A stretch of 64,000 nucleotides of DNA from Halioglobus maricola (GTDB lineage Bacteria > Pseudomonadota > Gammaproteobacteria > Pseudomonadales > Halieaceae). The stretch is from contig NZ_CP036422.1 of assembly GCF_009388985.1 (NCBI RefSeq), forward strand, positions 1,998,501 through 2,062,500. The letters run 5' to 3'. Shown here in pieces: positions 17,325 through 25,964 of this stretch. Positions within the stretch are counted from its first letter, which is position 1. Each line of letters starts with the position of its first letter. A model generated the notes under the pieces. It was not told the DNA's origin, searched no databases, and was given only the letters and a program-made list of their open reading frames with translations. The translations under genes were made by a program, and so were the position numbers.

Positions 17325-18413
17325 ATGAACCAGTTCAGTTTGAAAATTCTTCTGCTGGCAGGGTTGGCCGCCATTGCGGGCTGCAGTGACAGTGATCGCC
17401 GCGAGCGGGAGCCCGGGCCTTATGCGACCGACGATATGTGGCTATGCAAGCCCGGGATTGCGGACGATCGTTGCCTGGCGATTGATCTGAAGACGACCTG
17501 GGTCTACGGCAATGACGATAGCCGCGCCGTGTTTGAGCACGAGGTGGCCCAGGACCCGGAATTTGACTGTTTCTACGTCTATCCTACCCAGGACTTCTCT
17601 GAAGAGCCCGGCAATACTGAGGACCTCACTGATCTAGGCTATCTCGACCGGGCCATCGCTAATCAGGCGGCGCGCTTTAACTCGCTTTGCGCTGTGTATA
17701 CGCCCAAGTACCACCAGATGACGATTGCCACTTACGGCCTCGACAATGTCCGTGACAGTGAATTCTTTGCGCGCGCCTTAAACGACGTTGAGGCGGCGTT
17801 CGACCAATACCTACTCGAGAATCCGGGCCGGAATTTTGTGCTCATGGGCCACTCGCAGGGCTCGCATATGCTGTTGGCGATGATGCAGAATCGCATTGAC
17901 CGCGATCCCGCAGTGCGCGCTCGAATGATCTCGGCGTTGCTGGTTGGGCCCACCGGTATGTTGCAAGTGCCGGCTGGCGAAGTGGTCGGCGGCAGTCTGG
18001 AAAATATCCCGCTGTGTGAACAGGCAGCCCAGACCGGCTGTATCGTCGCGTACGACAGTATGGCTGCCGGCAATGCAGACGCCAGGCCCGTGCCGGACGC
18101 GCCGCGCCCCTGTGTGAATCCCACCTTGCTCGGTGGTGAGCCGGGCCAATTGGCTGGAACCATGTATAACGCTGATGAAGGTTTCCCTTTTCCTGAGGGC
18201 GTGGATACCTATTGGGTAGCATTCCCCGATCACTACACCGCTGCTTGTGAGCCAGATGGCTTTCTAGGGATAGGGGTGGCGCAAGGGGCCGAACCGGCTG
18301 TGCCGCCCAGTGTTGTAGAGTTGTTCCTGGGGGGAAGCCTGCATTCCGCCGATTTCAATTATCCCATCGTCGATTTGCTGCGCATTGTCGAGACGCAGGG
18401 GCGTAATCACTAA
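17325..18413 (+). CDS. DUF3089 alpha/beta-hydrolase-like lipoprotein
   Basis: The 362-aa product starts with a lipobox AAIAGC, so Cys20 would be lipidated. The nucleophile elbow GHSQG places Ser177 in the position expected for an alpha/beta hydrolase, and DCFYVYPTQDF is a DUF3089 signature. It would be an envelope-anchored esterase or lipase of unknown substrate. It is preceded closely by the binding-protein gene and followed by a GC-rich hairpin. Family call firm, substrate not inferable. Confidence 0.82.
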   Translation: MNQFSLKILLLAGLAAIAGCSDSDRREREPGPYATDDMWLCKPGIADDRCLAIDLKTTWVYGNDDSRAVFEHEVAQDPEFDCFYVYPTQDFSEEPGNTEDLTDLGYLDRAIANQAARFNSLCAVYTPKYHQMTIATYGLDNVRDSEFFARALNDVEAAFDQYLLENPGRNFVLMGHSQGSHMLLAMMQNRIDRDPAVRARMISALLVGPTGMLQVPAGEVVGGSLENIPLCEQAAQTGCIVAYDSMAAGNADARPVPDAPRPCVNPTLLGGEPGQLAGTMYNADEGFPFPEGVDTYWVAFPDHYTAACEPDGFLGIGVAQGAEPAVPPSVVELFLGGSLHSADFNYPIVDLLRIVETQGRNH

Positions 18414-18420
18414 CGAATCT

Positions 18421-18441
18421 CCCGGGGCGTTGCGCCCCGGG
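18421..18441. terminator. GC-rich hairpin between convergent genes
   Basis: CCCGGGGCG, a TTG loop and CGCCCCGGG make a perfect 9-bp stem just after the DUF3089 stop. No T-tract follows on either strand, so it is a hairpin of terminator-like position but not a canonical intrinsic terminator. Confidence 0.5.
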
Positions 18442-18451
18442 ACAGTCAGCT

Positions 18452-19357
18452 TCAGTCGTTCAGGCCTGGGAAACTGTACTCATGGCCCCAGAGATCTCCC
18501 TCTGTGCTGACCGTAGCGACATGTGTCTCCGGGTCAATAAGTAAGCCTTCACAGCCGAACTCAACCGCGATGCCGCCCGGCGCCAGCAAGTAGACTGAGC
18601 ACATATTGTCATTGATATGACGCCCAAGAGTGGCCAGGAAGTGAGAACCAGCGGCCTTGGCGCGATCCATGGCGCGGCCGACCTCGTCCATATTTTCCAC
18701 TTCCACCATAATGTGCACGACGCCCAATGGGTGCGGATTGTTGAAGAGAGCCACGGAATGTTGGCGCGGGTTATTGGCGTGCATAAAGTGGATCTTGGCC
18801 CCCTCCATTCCCGGTGGATAGAGGACATCGGTGATACCAGTGCCGATGATTTCGGTGTAGAAATCACTCGTTGCGTCGAACTCGGCAGCGGGTAGGACCA
18901 GGTGACCGAAGCCGAGATCCCCGGTTTGTTGATAGGTGGTCACGAAAGCGGGCACGCCCTGGGGTGATACCAGCGGGGTGTAATCCAGCTCGCGGCCCCA
19001 GTAAAGTTCGATGGTATTGCCTGAGGGGTCCTGGGTGGTGGCAAACGCGGTGACAGCCCGGCGTTTGGCTTCCTCGTTGGTGCCTGGCGTCACCGCATGG
19101 CCCGCATTGGCGACCGCAGCACAGCAGCGCTGCCAGTCTTCTTCCGTGGCAAACTCGAGACCGGTGGCGATCAGGCCGTCGCTGTCCGCGGCTTCGATCA
19201 TCATGCGAAATGGGTGGTCATCCATACGCAGGTAGCGGGCGCCGTTGGCGTCGTCGCGCTCCGCGTCCATGAGGCCCAGTACGCCAGTGCCGAATTCCAT
19301 CCAGGCGTCCACATCGGTGGCACCAATACGTAGGTAGCCGGAAGCTGCTACAGCCAT
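18452..19357 (-). CDS. type I extradiol dioxygenase (BphC/HsaC-like)
   Basis: The 301-aa product has two VOC modules and the full catalytic set of the BphC family. Metal ligands are His152 (GFGHLVLP), His215 (GVVHIMVE) and Glu266 (AVEFGCEG). The acid-base and substrate residues His200 (NPRQH), His247 (LGRHIND) and Tyr256 are also present. Segments SGYLRI, YLRMDD and ATLGRHIND look closer to HsaC, which cleaves a steroid-derived catechol, than to generic glyoxalases; this comparison is from memory. It performs meta-cleavage of a catechol with Fe(II). AGGAG lies 7 bases before the ATG. It diverges from the DUF35-thiolase operon across a palindrome. Confidence 0.85.
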   Translation of the reverse strand: MAVAASGYLRIGATDVDAWMEFGTGVLGLMDAERDDANGARYLRMDDHPFRMMIEAADSDGLIATGLEFATEEDWQRCCAAVANAGHAVTPGTNEEAKRRAVTAFATTQDPSGNTIELYWGRELDYTPLVSPQGVPAFVTTYQQTGDLGFGHLVLPAAEFDATSDFYTEIIGTGITDVLYPPGMEGAKIHFMHANNPRQHSVALFNNPHPLGVVHIMVEVENMDEVGRAMDRAKAAGSHFLATLGRHINDNMCSVYLLAPGGIAVEFGCEGLLIDPETHVATVSTEGDLWGHEYSFPGLND

Positions 19358-19451
19358 TTTATTCTCCTGATCAAATTTGCTTGTCCTGCATTATCGACTA
19401 ATCAGGGGCGCTGGCCATCCCTTAAGTCAGTTATAGACCTGCTGGTTCATC

Positions 19452-19474
19452 ATAGTGATCTGAAAAGTCACTAT
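19452..19474. promoter_or_regulatory. perfect inverted repeat, candidate operator
   Basis: ATAGTGA (19452-19458) and TCACTAT (19468-19474) are perfect 7-bp arms around a 9-bp spacer. The repeat lies in the 202-bp divergent region between the extradiol dioxygenase gene and the DUF35 operon. Such spacing fits a dimeric repressor operator. No TetR or similar regulator gene lies in the island itself. Confidence 0.5.
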
Positions 19475-19559
19475 AGGTTGATCTACGGCGTCATTGAGCG
19501 GAAATGTCAGCTCCCTGATACTGATTGTTCAAAGTTCATCCCTATAGGAGGGCTGCGAC

Positions 19560-20000
19560 GTGTCGCAACCAGAAGTCCTGAACCAGGAGTTTACTCTTGG
19601 ATATACCTACACCCGGTCTACCGGGCCAGTCGTGGGGCGCTTTCTAACCGCGCTCAAGAACCGCAGCATCGTCGGCATCAAGGCCTCTGACGGCAGGGTG
19701 ATCGTTCCGCCGATGGAGTACGACCCTGATACTGCTGAGGAACTCAGCGAATTTGTCGAGGTAGGCCAGGAGGGTGAAATTGTCAGCTTTGCCTGGGTGA
19801 AAGAGCCTCGCGAAGCTCATCCGATGGATAAACCCTTCGCCTGGGCGATGGTGAAACTCGACGGGGCCGATGTCCCGATGATCCATTGCGTTGCCGCAGA
19901 CCGCGAGGACTCGCTGGCCACAGGCGCTCGGGTAAAAGCGGTGTGGGCGGAAGAGACAGTGGGCTTTATAACCGACATTCGCTGTTTTGAACTGGTTTAG
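19560..20000 (+). CDS. DUF35 OB-fold protein lacking zinc-ribbon cysteines
   Basis: The 146-aa product matches the DUF35 layout: an N-terminal helix (VGRFLTALKNRSIVG), a ribbon-like segment GIKASDGRVIVPPMEY, and an OB-fold with IVSFAWVKEP. The four zinc cysteines normally found in the ribbon are absent here, unlike the next gene. DUF35 proteins pair with thiolase-fold partners and complete their active sites, as in the ChsH2/Ltp2 steroid aldolase. The start is GTG at 19560, with AGGAGGG 7 bases upstream. It opens a nine-gene plus-strand operon. Confidence 0.75.
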   Translation: MSQPEVLNQEFTLGYTYTRSTGPVVGRFLTALKNRSIVGIKASDGRVIVPPMEYDPDTAEELSEFVEVGQEGEIVSFAWVKEPREAHPMDKPFAWAMVKLDGADVPMIHCVAADREDSLATGARVKAVWAEETVGFITDIRCFELV

Positions 20001-20010
20001 GAGCTGAGTG

Positions 20011-20526
20011 ATGAGTGAAGAACAGGACATGATTACCGATATTGAGGTGCCGATTAACCTCAAGTACAACTTTACCGCCGGCGCAGCTGCCACTCGTTTC
20101 CTCACCCAGGTAAAGAAGGGTGTACTCACCGGTCAGCGTTGCCCGGAGTGCGCGCAGGTGTACATACCTCCGCGCGGCTCCTGTCCCGCTTGCGGTTGCG
20201 CAACAGAGGAAGAGGTAGAACTCGCTGACAAAGCCACGGTGCAATCGTTCACGATTGTGTCCATCCCCATTCCCAATAATCCCATTCAACCCCCGTACAT
20301 CATCGCCAATCTGGTGGCTGACGGCGCGAATATTTCCTTTTTGCACCTGATCAGTGAGTGCGTGAACGAAGACGTACATATCGGCCAGCGCGTTCAGGCA
20401 GAGTGGAAACCCGAGGAGGAGTGGACCCATGCAATGGACAACATTCGTTACTTTAAACCGATCGACGAGCCGACTGTGCCCGTGGACATGATCGGCAAAC
20501 TTCCCGTAACCGGCCTGGAGGGCTGA
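20011..20526 (+). CDS. DUF35 protein with zinc ribbon and OB-fold
   Basis: The 171-aa product contains a rubredoxin-like zinc ribbon, Cys44 and Cys47 (CPEC) with Cys58 and Cys61 (CPAC), then an OB-fold domain (TVQSFTIVSIPIP, PYIIANLVADG). This is the normal DUF35 form. It would bind the thiolase-like protein encoded 3 bases downstream and hold the acyl-CoA substrate. ATG at 20011 is used; a GTG one codon upstream would add one residue. An AGGAG site precedes it. Confidence 0.85.
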   Translation: MSEEQDMITDIEVPINLKYNFTAGAAATRFLTQVKKGVLTGQRCPECAQVYIPPRGSCPACGCATEEEVELADKATVQSFTIVSIPIPNNPIQPPYIIANLVADGANISFLHLISECVNEDVHIGQRVQAEWKPEEEWTHAMDNIRYFKPIDEPTVPVDMIGKLPVTGLEG

Positions 20527-20529
20527 TCG

Positions 20530-21588
20530 ATGACAGATATTGCTATTGTCGCCTACCAGCAGTCTGATTGCGTATCGGATGCCGGCGCCACTAATGAAGT
20601 GGAGCTGATAATGCCGGTGCTTCAGCGCACCTTCGCGCAAGCCGGCCTGACCAACGCGCAGGACGTGGATTTCGTCTGCAGTGGTAGCTGTGACTACCAG
20701 CAGGGCGCGGCCTTCGCTTTCGTGCTCGGTGTGGACGCGCTGGGAGCGGTGCCGCCCATCAAGGAATCCCATGTTGAGATGGATGCAGCCTGGGCCCTGT
20801 ATGAGTCGATTCTGAAAATTCGTATGGGACACGCCGAGTCCGCGCTGGTCTACGGCTTTGGTAAGTCGTCGCCCGGAGAGCTGCCAATCGTCTTGTCGCA
20901 GCAGTTGGATCCCTATTATCTGGCGCCACTGTGGGTGGACACCATTTCCCTTGCCGCGATGCAGGCACGCATGATGTTGGATCAGGGGCTTATCACCGAG
21001 CGCGATATGGCGGAGGTGGTTGCCCGCTCACGTCGCAACGCCAAATCAAACCCTCACGCCCAGGTGAACGGCGACGTCAGTGCCGATGACGTACTCGCAG
21101 AAGAGACCTATGTATCGCCGCTGCGTCGTTCCGATTGCTGCCCTGTGTCTGACGGTGCCTGTGCCATTGTCATCGCGACGGTAGAGAAGGCAAAGGAATG
21201 GGGCAAGCCCTATGCGGTAATCAAGGGCATGGATCATCGCATCGAATCCCACAATATGGGGATGCGTGATATTACCGACTCCCAATCTACACGCCTCGCT
21301 GCTGCGGCAGTGGGTGTAAACGACGGCAGGGTGGATGTAGCCGAGCTGTATGCGCCTTTCAGTCACCAGGAATTGATTCTCAGCAAGGCGCTCGGCCTTG
21401 GTGAAGAAACGAGTATCAATCCGAGCGGCGGCGTGCTGGCGGGGAATCTGTTGATGGCGTCGGGCCTGGCCCGGGTGGGCGAAGTGTTCAATCGCATCGT
21501 TGCAGGTGAAGCGGAGCGGGGCATAGCCCACGCGACTTCTGGCCCTTGCTTGCAGCACAATATGATTACCGTAGTGGAGAAAGCGTGA
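20530..21588 (+). CDS. thiolase-fold protein, Ltp/SCP2-type, catalytic Cys absent
   Basis: The 352-aa product has the thiolase fold seen in VDVAELYAPFSHQELILSKALGL and INPSGGVLAGNLLMASGLARV. The usual nucleophile motif NxxCxSG is not present; the matching segment reads SHVEMDAAWALYE, with Asp-Ala in place of Cys-Ala. The C-terminal segment GPCLQHNMITVV lacks the CxGGG motif. This argues against ordinary Claisen thiolysis and fits an Ltp-type retro-aldolase working with a DUF35 partner, here the preceding gene. The chemistry is inference. Confidence 0.75.
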   Translation: MTDIAIVAYQQSDCVSDAGATNEVELIMPVLQRTFAQAGLTNAQDVDFVCSGSCDYQQGAAFAFVLGVDALGAVPPIKESHVEMDAAWALYESILKIRMGHAESALVYGFGKSSPGELPIVLSQQLDPYYLAPLWVDTISLAAMQARMMLDQGLITERDMAEVVARSRRNAKSNPHAQVNGDVSADDVLAEETYVSPLRRSDCCPVSDGACAIVIATVEKAKEWGKPYAVIKGMDHRIESHNMGMRDITDSQSTRLAAAAVGVNDGRVDVAELYAPFSHQELILSKALGLGEETSINPSGGVLAGNLLMASGLARVGEVFNRIVAGEAERGIAHATSGPCLQHNMITVVEKA

Positions 21589-22751
21589 TGGCAGAACTGG
21601 CAGCAGTGGTCGGGATCGGCCAGACCAAGTACACAACCAAGCGCGGCGATGTCTCTATTGCAGGCCTCGTGCGCGAGGCAGCCGTCAACGCACTCAAGGA
21701 TGCCGAACTCGAGTGGGATGATATCGACGCCGTCATCATCGGCAAGGCGCCGGACATGTTCGAGGGTGTGATTATGCCCGAGATCTATCTGACCGATGCT
21801 TTGGGTTGCAATGGCAAACCGATGTTGCGCGTTCATACGGCCGGCTCCGTCGGTGGATCGACTGCGCTGGTGGCCGCGTCTCATGTGCAAAGCGGCACCT
21901 TCAAACGCGTGTTGACTGTCGCTTTTGAGAAGCAGTCCGAGTCCAATGCGATGTGGGCGCTGTCCAATCCACAGCCGTTTTCCACCCATCTCAATGCGGG
22001 CGCTGGCGGTTATTTTGCACCGATTATTCGTGAGTATATGCGCCGTAGTCAGGCGCCATACGATGTGGGTATCAAGGTGGCAGTGAAAGACCGTCTTCAC
22101 GGTGCCCGCAATCCGCTGGCGCACTTGCACAAGCCCGACATCACCATGGCTGAAGTAGAGGAATCGTTCATGCTGTGGGACCCCATCCGGTTCCTGGAAT
22201 CTTGTCCTTCATCGGATGGCGCATGCGCGATGATCATCGCCAATGAGGAGCTGGCAGAACAGGCACCCAAACCTCCGGCATGGATACGCGGCGTGGCTAT
22301 GCGTTCAGAGCCAACCATGTATGCGGGTCGTGACGAGGTGAACCCGCAGGCCGGCCGTGACTGTGTTGCGGATGTCTACAAGCAGGCAGGGATTGTTGAT
22401 CCCCGCAAAGATCTGGACTGCGCCGAGGTTTATGTGCCTTTTAGCTGGTACGAGCCGATGTGGTTGGAGAACCTCGGTTTCGCTCCAGAGGGAGAGGGCT
22501 GGAAACTCACTATGGAGGGCGCCACCTCGCTGGACGAGGGGGGCGATATTCCCTGGAATCCCTCTGGTGGCGTCTTGTCGTCCAACCCCATTGGCGCGTC
22601 CGGCATGATTCGTTTTGCCGAGGCTGCAAGGCAGGTTCGCGGCGATGCTGGCGATCATCAGGTGCAAGACGCCAGGCTCGCGTTGGGGCATGCCTATGGT
22701 GGCGGCGCCCAGTTCTTTGCGATGTGGGTTGTAGGCGCTGAGAAGCAGTAG
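21588..22751 (+). CDS. thiolase-fold acetyl-CoA acetyltransferase-like/lipid-transfer protein
   Basis: The 387-aa product starts AELAAVVGIGQTKY and continues with PMLRVHTAGSVGGSTALVAA, INGx-type segments and IPWNPSGGVLSSNPIGASGMIRF near the C-terminus, then HAYGGGAQFFAMWVV. These are the marks of SCP2-thiolase-like (Ltp) proteins. The nucleophile position lies in HTAGS and lacks Cys. The ATG at 21588 overlaps the preceding stop by one base. With the first thiolase-like gene and two DUF35 genes it makes a four-gene block that could form a heteromeric aldolase or thiolase. Confidence 0.75.
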   Translation: MAELAAVVGIGQTKYTTKRGDVSIAGLVREAAVNALKDAELEWDDIDAVIIGKAPDMFEGVIMPEIYLTDALGCNGKPMLRVHTAGSVGGSTALVAASHVQSGTFKRVLTVAFEKQSESNAMWALSNPQPFSTHLNAGAGGYFAPIIREYMRRSQAPYDVGIKVAVKDRLHGARNPLAHLHKPDITMAEVEESFMLWDPIRFLESCPSSDGACAMIIANEELAEQAPKPPAWIRGVAMRSEPTMYAGRDEVNPQAGRDCVADVYKQAGIVDPRKDLDCAEVYVPFSWYEPMWLENLGFAPEGEGWKLTMEGATSLDEGGDIPWNPSGGVLSSNPIGASGMIRFAEAARQVRGDAGDHQVQDARLALGHAYGGGAQFFAMWVVGAEKQ

Positions 22752-22770
22752 GAATTCAGGAGTAGCAGGC

Positions 22771-24399
22771 ATGAACAAGCATTTCAATATCGCAGATATG
22801 TATGAGATGGTCGCTGATAAGGTGCCAGGGCGCGATGCCCTGGTGTGCGGCGACCAGCGAGCCACATTTGCCGAACTCGATCAACGCGCCAATCAATTGG
22901 CCCACTACCTGACGGCACAAGGGGTTAGCGCAGGCGATCATGTCGGGCTCTATCTTTACAACTGCAACGAGTACCTTGAGGGGATGCTTGCCTGTTTCAA
23001 GATTCGCGCGGTGCCTATCAACGTCAACTACCGTTATGTAAAGGATGAGCTGCTCTATATCTTCGACAACGCGGATATGGTCGCCTGTATTCACAATCAG
23101 GAATTCACGCCGCATATCGAAGAGGTTCTCGATGCAGCGCCTGATCTCAAGACTTTTGTGCATGTGCTGGACGACAGTGGGATCGATGCGTCTGTCATCG
23201 GTTCCGTCGAGTACGAGGCCAGCCTTGCCGACCAATCGTCTGAACGGGATTTTGGTGAACGCGCCGATGAAGATCTCTTCATTCTTTACACCGGCGGTAC
23301 CACGGGTATGCCCAAGGGCGTGATGTGGCCACACAAGGCGGTTTTCTTCGCTGCAATGGGTGGCGGTGGATGGTTCCATCCCGATGGGGCCATCAACCAG
23401 CCCGAACAGATCGTTGAACGCATTGGTGACTTCCCCATCGTCGGCATGGCCCTCGCGCCGCTGATGCACGGTGCCTGTTGGTGGTATGCCTGTATCCAGA
23501 TGCTGGCGGGGAACACCGTTGTGCTCAGCCCGCATCGTTCTTTAGTAGGTGAACAAGTCTGGGATACCGTTGCGAAGGAGAAGGTCAATACGATTTCCAT
23601 CGTCGGCGATGCGATGGCTGTTCCTCTGCTGGATGCGCTGGACGCGAATCCTGATCGCTGGGACCTGAGCGCTGTTTTCAGTGTGGGTTCTGGTGGCGCG
23701 GTTTTCTCGGAGAGCAAGCAGGAAGCGTTCACCAGGCACTTTCCAAATGTCTTTATCTCCAACTCCTTCGGGTCCTCCGAGTCCGGCAACATGGGTATGG
23801 ATGGCGGCGGCAAGAAAGGGCAGGGGCTTGGGAATGTCACCAAAAGTGAATTCATGTCCGTGGTCTCGGATGTGGAGGGTGAGCCTCATCGGCATGTGGG
23901 TCACGGTGAAATGGGTATTTTCGCGCGCGCAGGTCATATCCCCATTGGCTATTACAACGACCCGGTAAAAACGGCCAAGACGATTGTCGATGTGGATGGC
24001 AAGCCCTGGCTCCTGTTGGGCGACGAGGCCCGCCTCGAAGATGACGACACAATCACAGTGTATGGACGCGGTTCCAACTGTATTAACAGCGGTGGAGAGA
24101 AAATATTCCCGGAGGAAGTTGAGCAAGCGCTCAAGGCCAATCCTGCCATATTTGACTGCCTGGTTGTCGCTACACCGGATGAGCGTTTTGGTAGCAAGGT
24201 GACTGCCGTTGTGGCGCTGCGTGGTGATGCCAGCGTTAGTCTCGAAGAAGTGCAAGCCTCTGCTCGCGAGCATATTGCCGGCTATAAAGTGCCGCGCGAA
24301 CTCCATGTGGTTGACGAAGTGCCACGTGCCCCCAGCGGCAAGCCCGCTTACCCTAAAGCCCTGGAAATCGCCTTGTCTGGCGAGTTTGTCCAGGCCTGA
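22771..24399 (+). CDS. acyl-CoA synthetase, FadD19-like
   Basis: The 542-aa product has ILYTGGTTGMPKGVMW at residues 171-186, an FGSSESGN A5 segment, CINSGGEKIFPEEVE and a C-terminal PSGKPAYP motif with the catalytic lysine at about 524. TGGTTG in place of TSGTTG, followed by KGVMW, and the SGGEK(I/V)(F/Y)PEEVE segment resemble mycobacterial FadD19, which activates C26 steroid side chains; this comparison is from memory, not an alignment. It would start degradation of a bulky branched acid. It is fifth in the operon, with 19 bases before and 18 after. Confidence 0.88.
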   Translation: MNKHFNIADMYEMVADKVPGRDALVCGDQRATFAELDQRANQLAHYLTAQGVSAGDHVGLYLYNCNEYLEGMLACFKIRAVPINVNYRYVKDELLYIFDNADMVACIHNQEFTPHIEEVLDAAPDLKTFVHVLDDSGIDASVIGSVEYEASLADQSSERDFGERADEDLFILYTGGTTGMPKGVMWPHKAVFFAAMGGGGWFHPDGAINQPEQIVERIGDFPIVGMALAPLMHGACWWYACIQMLAGNTVVLSPHRSLVGEQVWDTVAKEKVNTISIVGDAMAVPLLDALDANPDRWDLSAVFSVGSGGAVFSESKQEAFTRHFPNVFISNSFGSSESGNMGMDGGGKKGQGLGNVTKSEFMSVVSDVEGEPHRHVGHGEMGIFARAGHIPIGYYNDPVKTAKTIVDVDGKPWLLLGDEARLEDDDTITVYGRGSNCINSGGEKIFPEEVEQALKANPAIFDCLVVATPDERFGSKVTAVVALRGDASVSLEEVQASAREHIAGYKVPRELHVVDEVPRAPSGKPAYPKALEIALSGEFVQA

Positions 24400-24417
24400 G
24401 CAGAATAAGGAATCAGC

Positions 24418-25236
24418 ATGTCCGAGTTGGAAATTAGCACCAAGAACTGCATTGTCGAGAAAGAGGGCAATGTGCTGATCGTCACCCTCAACAGGCCGGA
24501 GGCGAAGAATGCCTTTAGCCCGGAGATGTTGCTGGGCATGTATAAAGCGTGGCGCCTGCTCGACGAGGACGACAGTCTGCGCTGCGCGATACTTACTGCC
24601 AATGGCGATACTTTCTGCGCCGGCATGGACCTTAAGGCCGGCGCCGATGGTGATCACCGTTCGACTGATGAATTCATGGCGGTGATGGCCGAGGTGCCGA
24701 ATGTGCACTGGCAGGCTCTGCTCCGCGACAACCGCCCCAACAAGCCGATTATTCTCGCGGTAGAGGGTTATGCTCTTGCTGGTGGTACCGAGATACTGCA
24801 GGGCACGGATATTCGCGTGGGTGCCGAGGATGCCATCTTTGGGGTTACTGAAGTGGCGCGCGGTCTTTACCCCATGTCGGGCTCGACGATTCGCCTGCGC
24901 CGCCAGATTCCCTACTGCCTGGCGGCGGAGATCCTGCTCTGCGGCGAGCACGTCACTGCCCAGCAGGCACTGGATTTCGGCCTGATCAACAAGGTCGTAC
25001 CCAAAGGAACTACACTGGACGCAGCCAAGGATTACGCGGCGAAGATTTGCGGCAATGGTCCGCTGGCGGTAAAAGCGGTGGTGCAATCTTTGCGAGAACA
25101 TCAGGAATGTATGAGTGAAGAAGATGCCATGCTTGCCTCCGATGGTCTTGCCGGCCCGGTATTTGGGTCAAATGACGCGAAGGAGGGAATGCGCGCCTTC
25201 AAGGAAAAACGGCCGGCGGAGTTTACCGGGAGCTGA
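24418..25236 (+). CDS. enoyl-CoA hydratase (crotonase family)
   Basis: The 272-aa product has the crotonase oxyanion loop FCAGMDL (residues about 66-72) and both hydratase glutamates in the expected places: Glu125 in GGTEI and Glu145 in VTEVARG. It therefore should hydrate a trans-2-enoyl-CoA. It directly follows the FadD19-like ligase, the same pairing as fadD19-echA19 in mycobacteria. TAAGGA precedes the ATG. Substrate chain is inferred from context only. Confidence 0.88.
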   Translation: MSELEISTKNCIVEKEGNVLIVTLNRPEAKNAFSPEMLLGMYKAWRLLDEDDSLRCAILTANGDTFCAGMDLKAGADGDHRSTDEFMAVMAEVPNVHWQALLRDNRPNKPIILAVEGYALAGGTEILQGTDIRVGAEDAIFGVTEVARGLYPMSGSTIRLRRQIPYCLAAEILLCGEHVTAQQALDFGLINKVVPKGTTLDAAKDYAAKICGNGPLAVKAVVQSLREHQECMSEEDAMLASDGLAGPVFGSNDAKEGMRAFKEKRPAEFTGS

Positions 25237-25275
25237 TTTAGACCCGATAATAGTGTTTTCCAACTTACGGACCGG

Positions 25276-25956
25276 ATGTTGATGTCAGAGACCAGCGAGA
25301 TTTTTCAGTCAGTAGTGAGAGCGCGTCGCTCACTTCGCGCGTTTAAACCCCAGGCAGTAGATAAAGCTCTGCTCGAGAAGATATTTGCAACAGCCCAGTG
25401 GGCACCGAGCAATTGCAATACCCAGCCCTGGAAGGTGCATGTCGCTTCCGGTGACGTTCTGGAGAAGCTGCGCAGCGAACTGCCCGCGCGGTTCACCAAT
25501 GGCGACATCAGTATGGACTTTCCCTACGACGGACAGTACGACGGCGTCTACAAGGATCGTCAGTTCGGTGCTGCCATGGCCATGTATGCCGCCGCTGGTA
25601 TTGCGCGCGAAGACAAACCGGCCAGGCATGAGCAGTTCATGCAAAACTTCACCTTCTTTGGCGCCCCCCATGTCGCTTTCCTGTTCCTGCCAGAGCCTTT
25701 CAGTTTGCGTGAGGCGGCGGACCTGGGCATGTTTGCTCAAACCTTGATGCTGACGCTCACGGCGAATGACCTCGGTAGCTGCCCGCAAACCGCACTCGGA
25801 TTCCATGCGAATTTTGTTCGCGAGGTGCTCGGAGCAGAGGAGAGCGACAAACTCGTATTCGGTATCTCTTTCGGTTATCCGGAGGAAGATGCAGCAGTCA
25901 ATGACTGCCAGACTGACCGTGCAGAGGGCAACGCAGCGGTCCAATTCCACAACTGA
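25276..25956 (+). CDS. nitroreductase-family flavoprotein
   Basis: The 226-aa product begins with the FMN-binding pattern RARRSLRAFK and has WAPSNCNTQPWKVHV, then a C-terminal KLVFGISFGYP segment. It fits the nitroreductase/flavin-reductase family, which uses FMN and NAD(P)H to reduce quinones, nitro groups or enoyl groups. In this operon it may reduce a ring or side-chain double bond, which is inference. Start at 25276 (a second ATG two codons later is possible). The gene lies between two crotonase genes. Confidence 0.85.
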   Translation: MLMSETSEIFQSVVRARRSLRAFKPQAVDKALLEKIFATAQWAPSNCNTQPWKVHVASGDVLEKLRSELPARFTNGDISMDFPYDGQYDGVYKDRQFGAAMAMYAAAGIAREDKPARHEQFMQNFTFFGAPHVAFLFLPEPFSLREAADLGMFAQTLMLTLTANDLGSCPQTALGFHANFVREVLGAEESDKLVFGISFGYPEEDAAVNDCQTDRAEGNAAVQFHN

Positions 25957-25964
25957 GGTATAGC

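Noticed and set aside
18452..19357. Glyoxalase-type VOC protein call
   Set aside because: The full BphC catalytic set at the expected spacing supports an extradiol dioxygenase instead.
19966..20832. A 288-codon frame antisense to the DUF35 and thiolase-like genes
   Set aside because: No family-like pattern and no ribosome site; the sense-strand zinc ribbon is clear.
21363..22130. A 255-codon frame antisense to the second thiolase-like gene
   Set aside because: Same reason: no motifs, fully inside a well-supported gene.
23542..25101. A 519-codon open frame antisense to the ligase and crotonase genes
   Set aside because: It has no recognisable domains, and the plus-strand genes carry complete catalytic motifs over the same bases. 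It is a by-product of GC-rich codon use.
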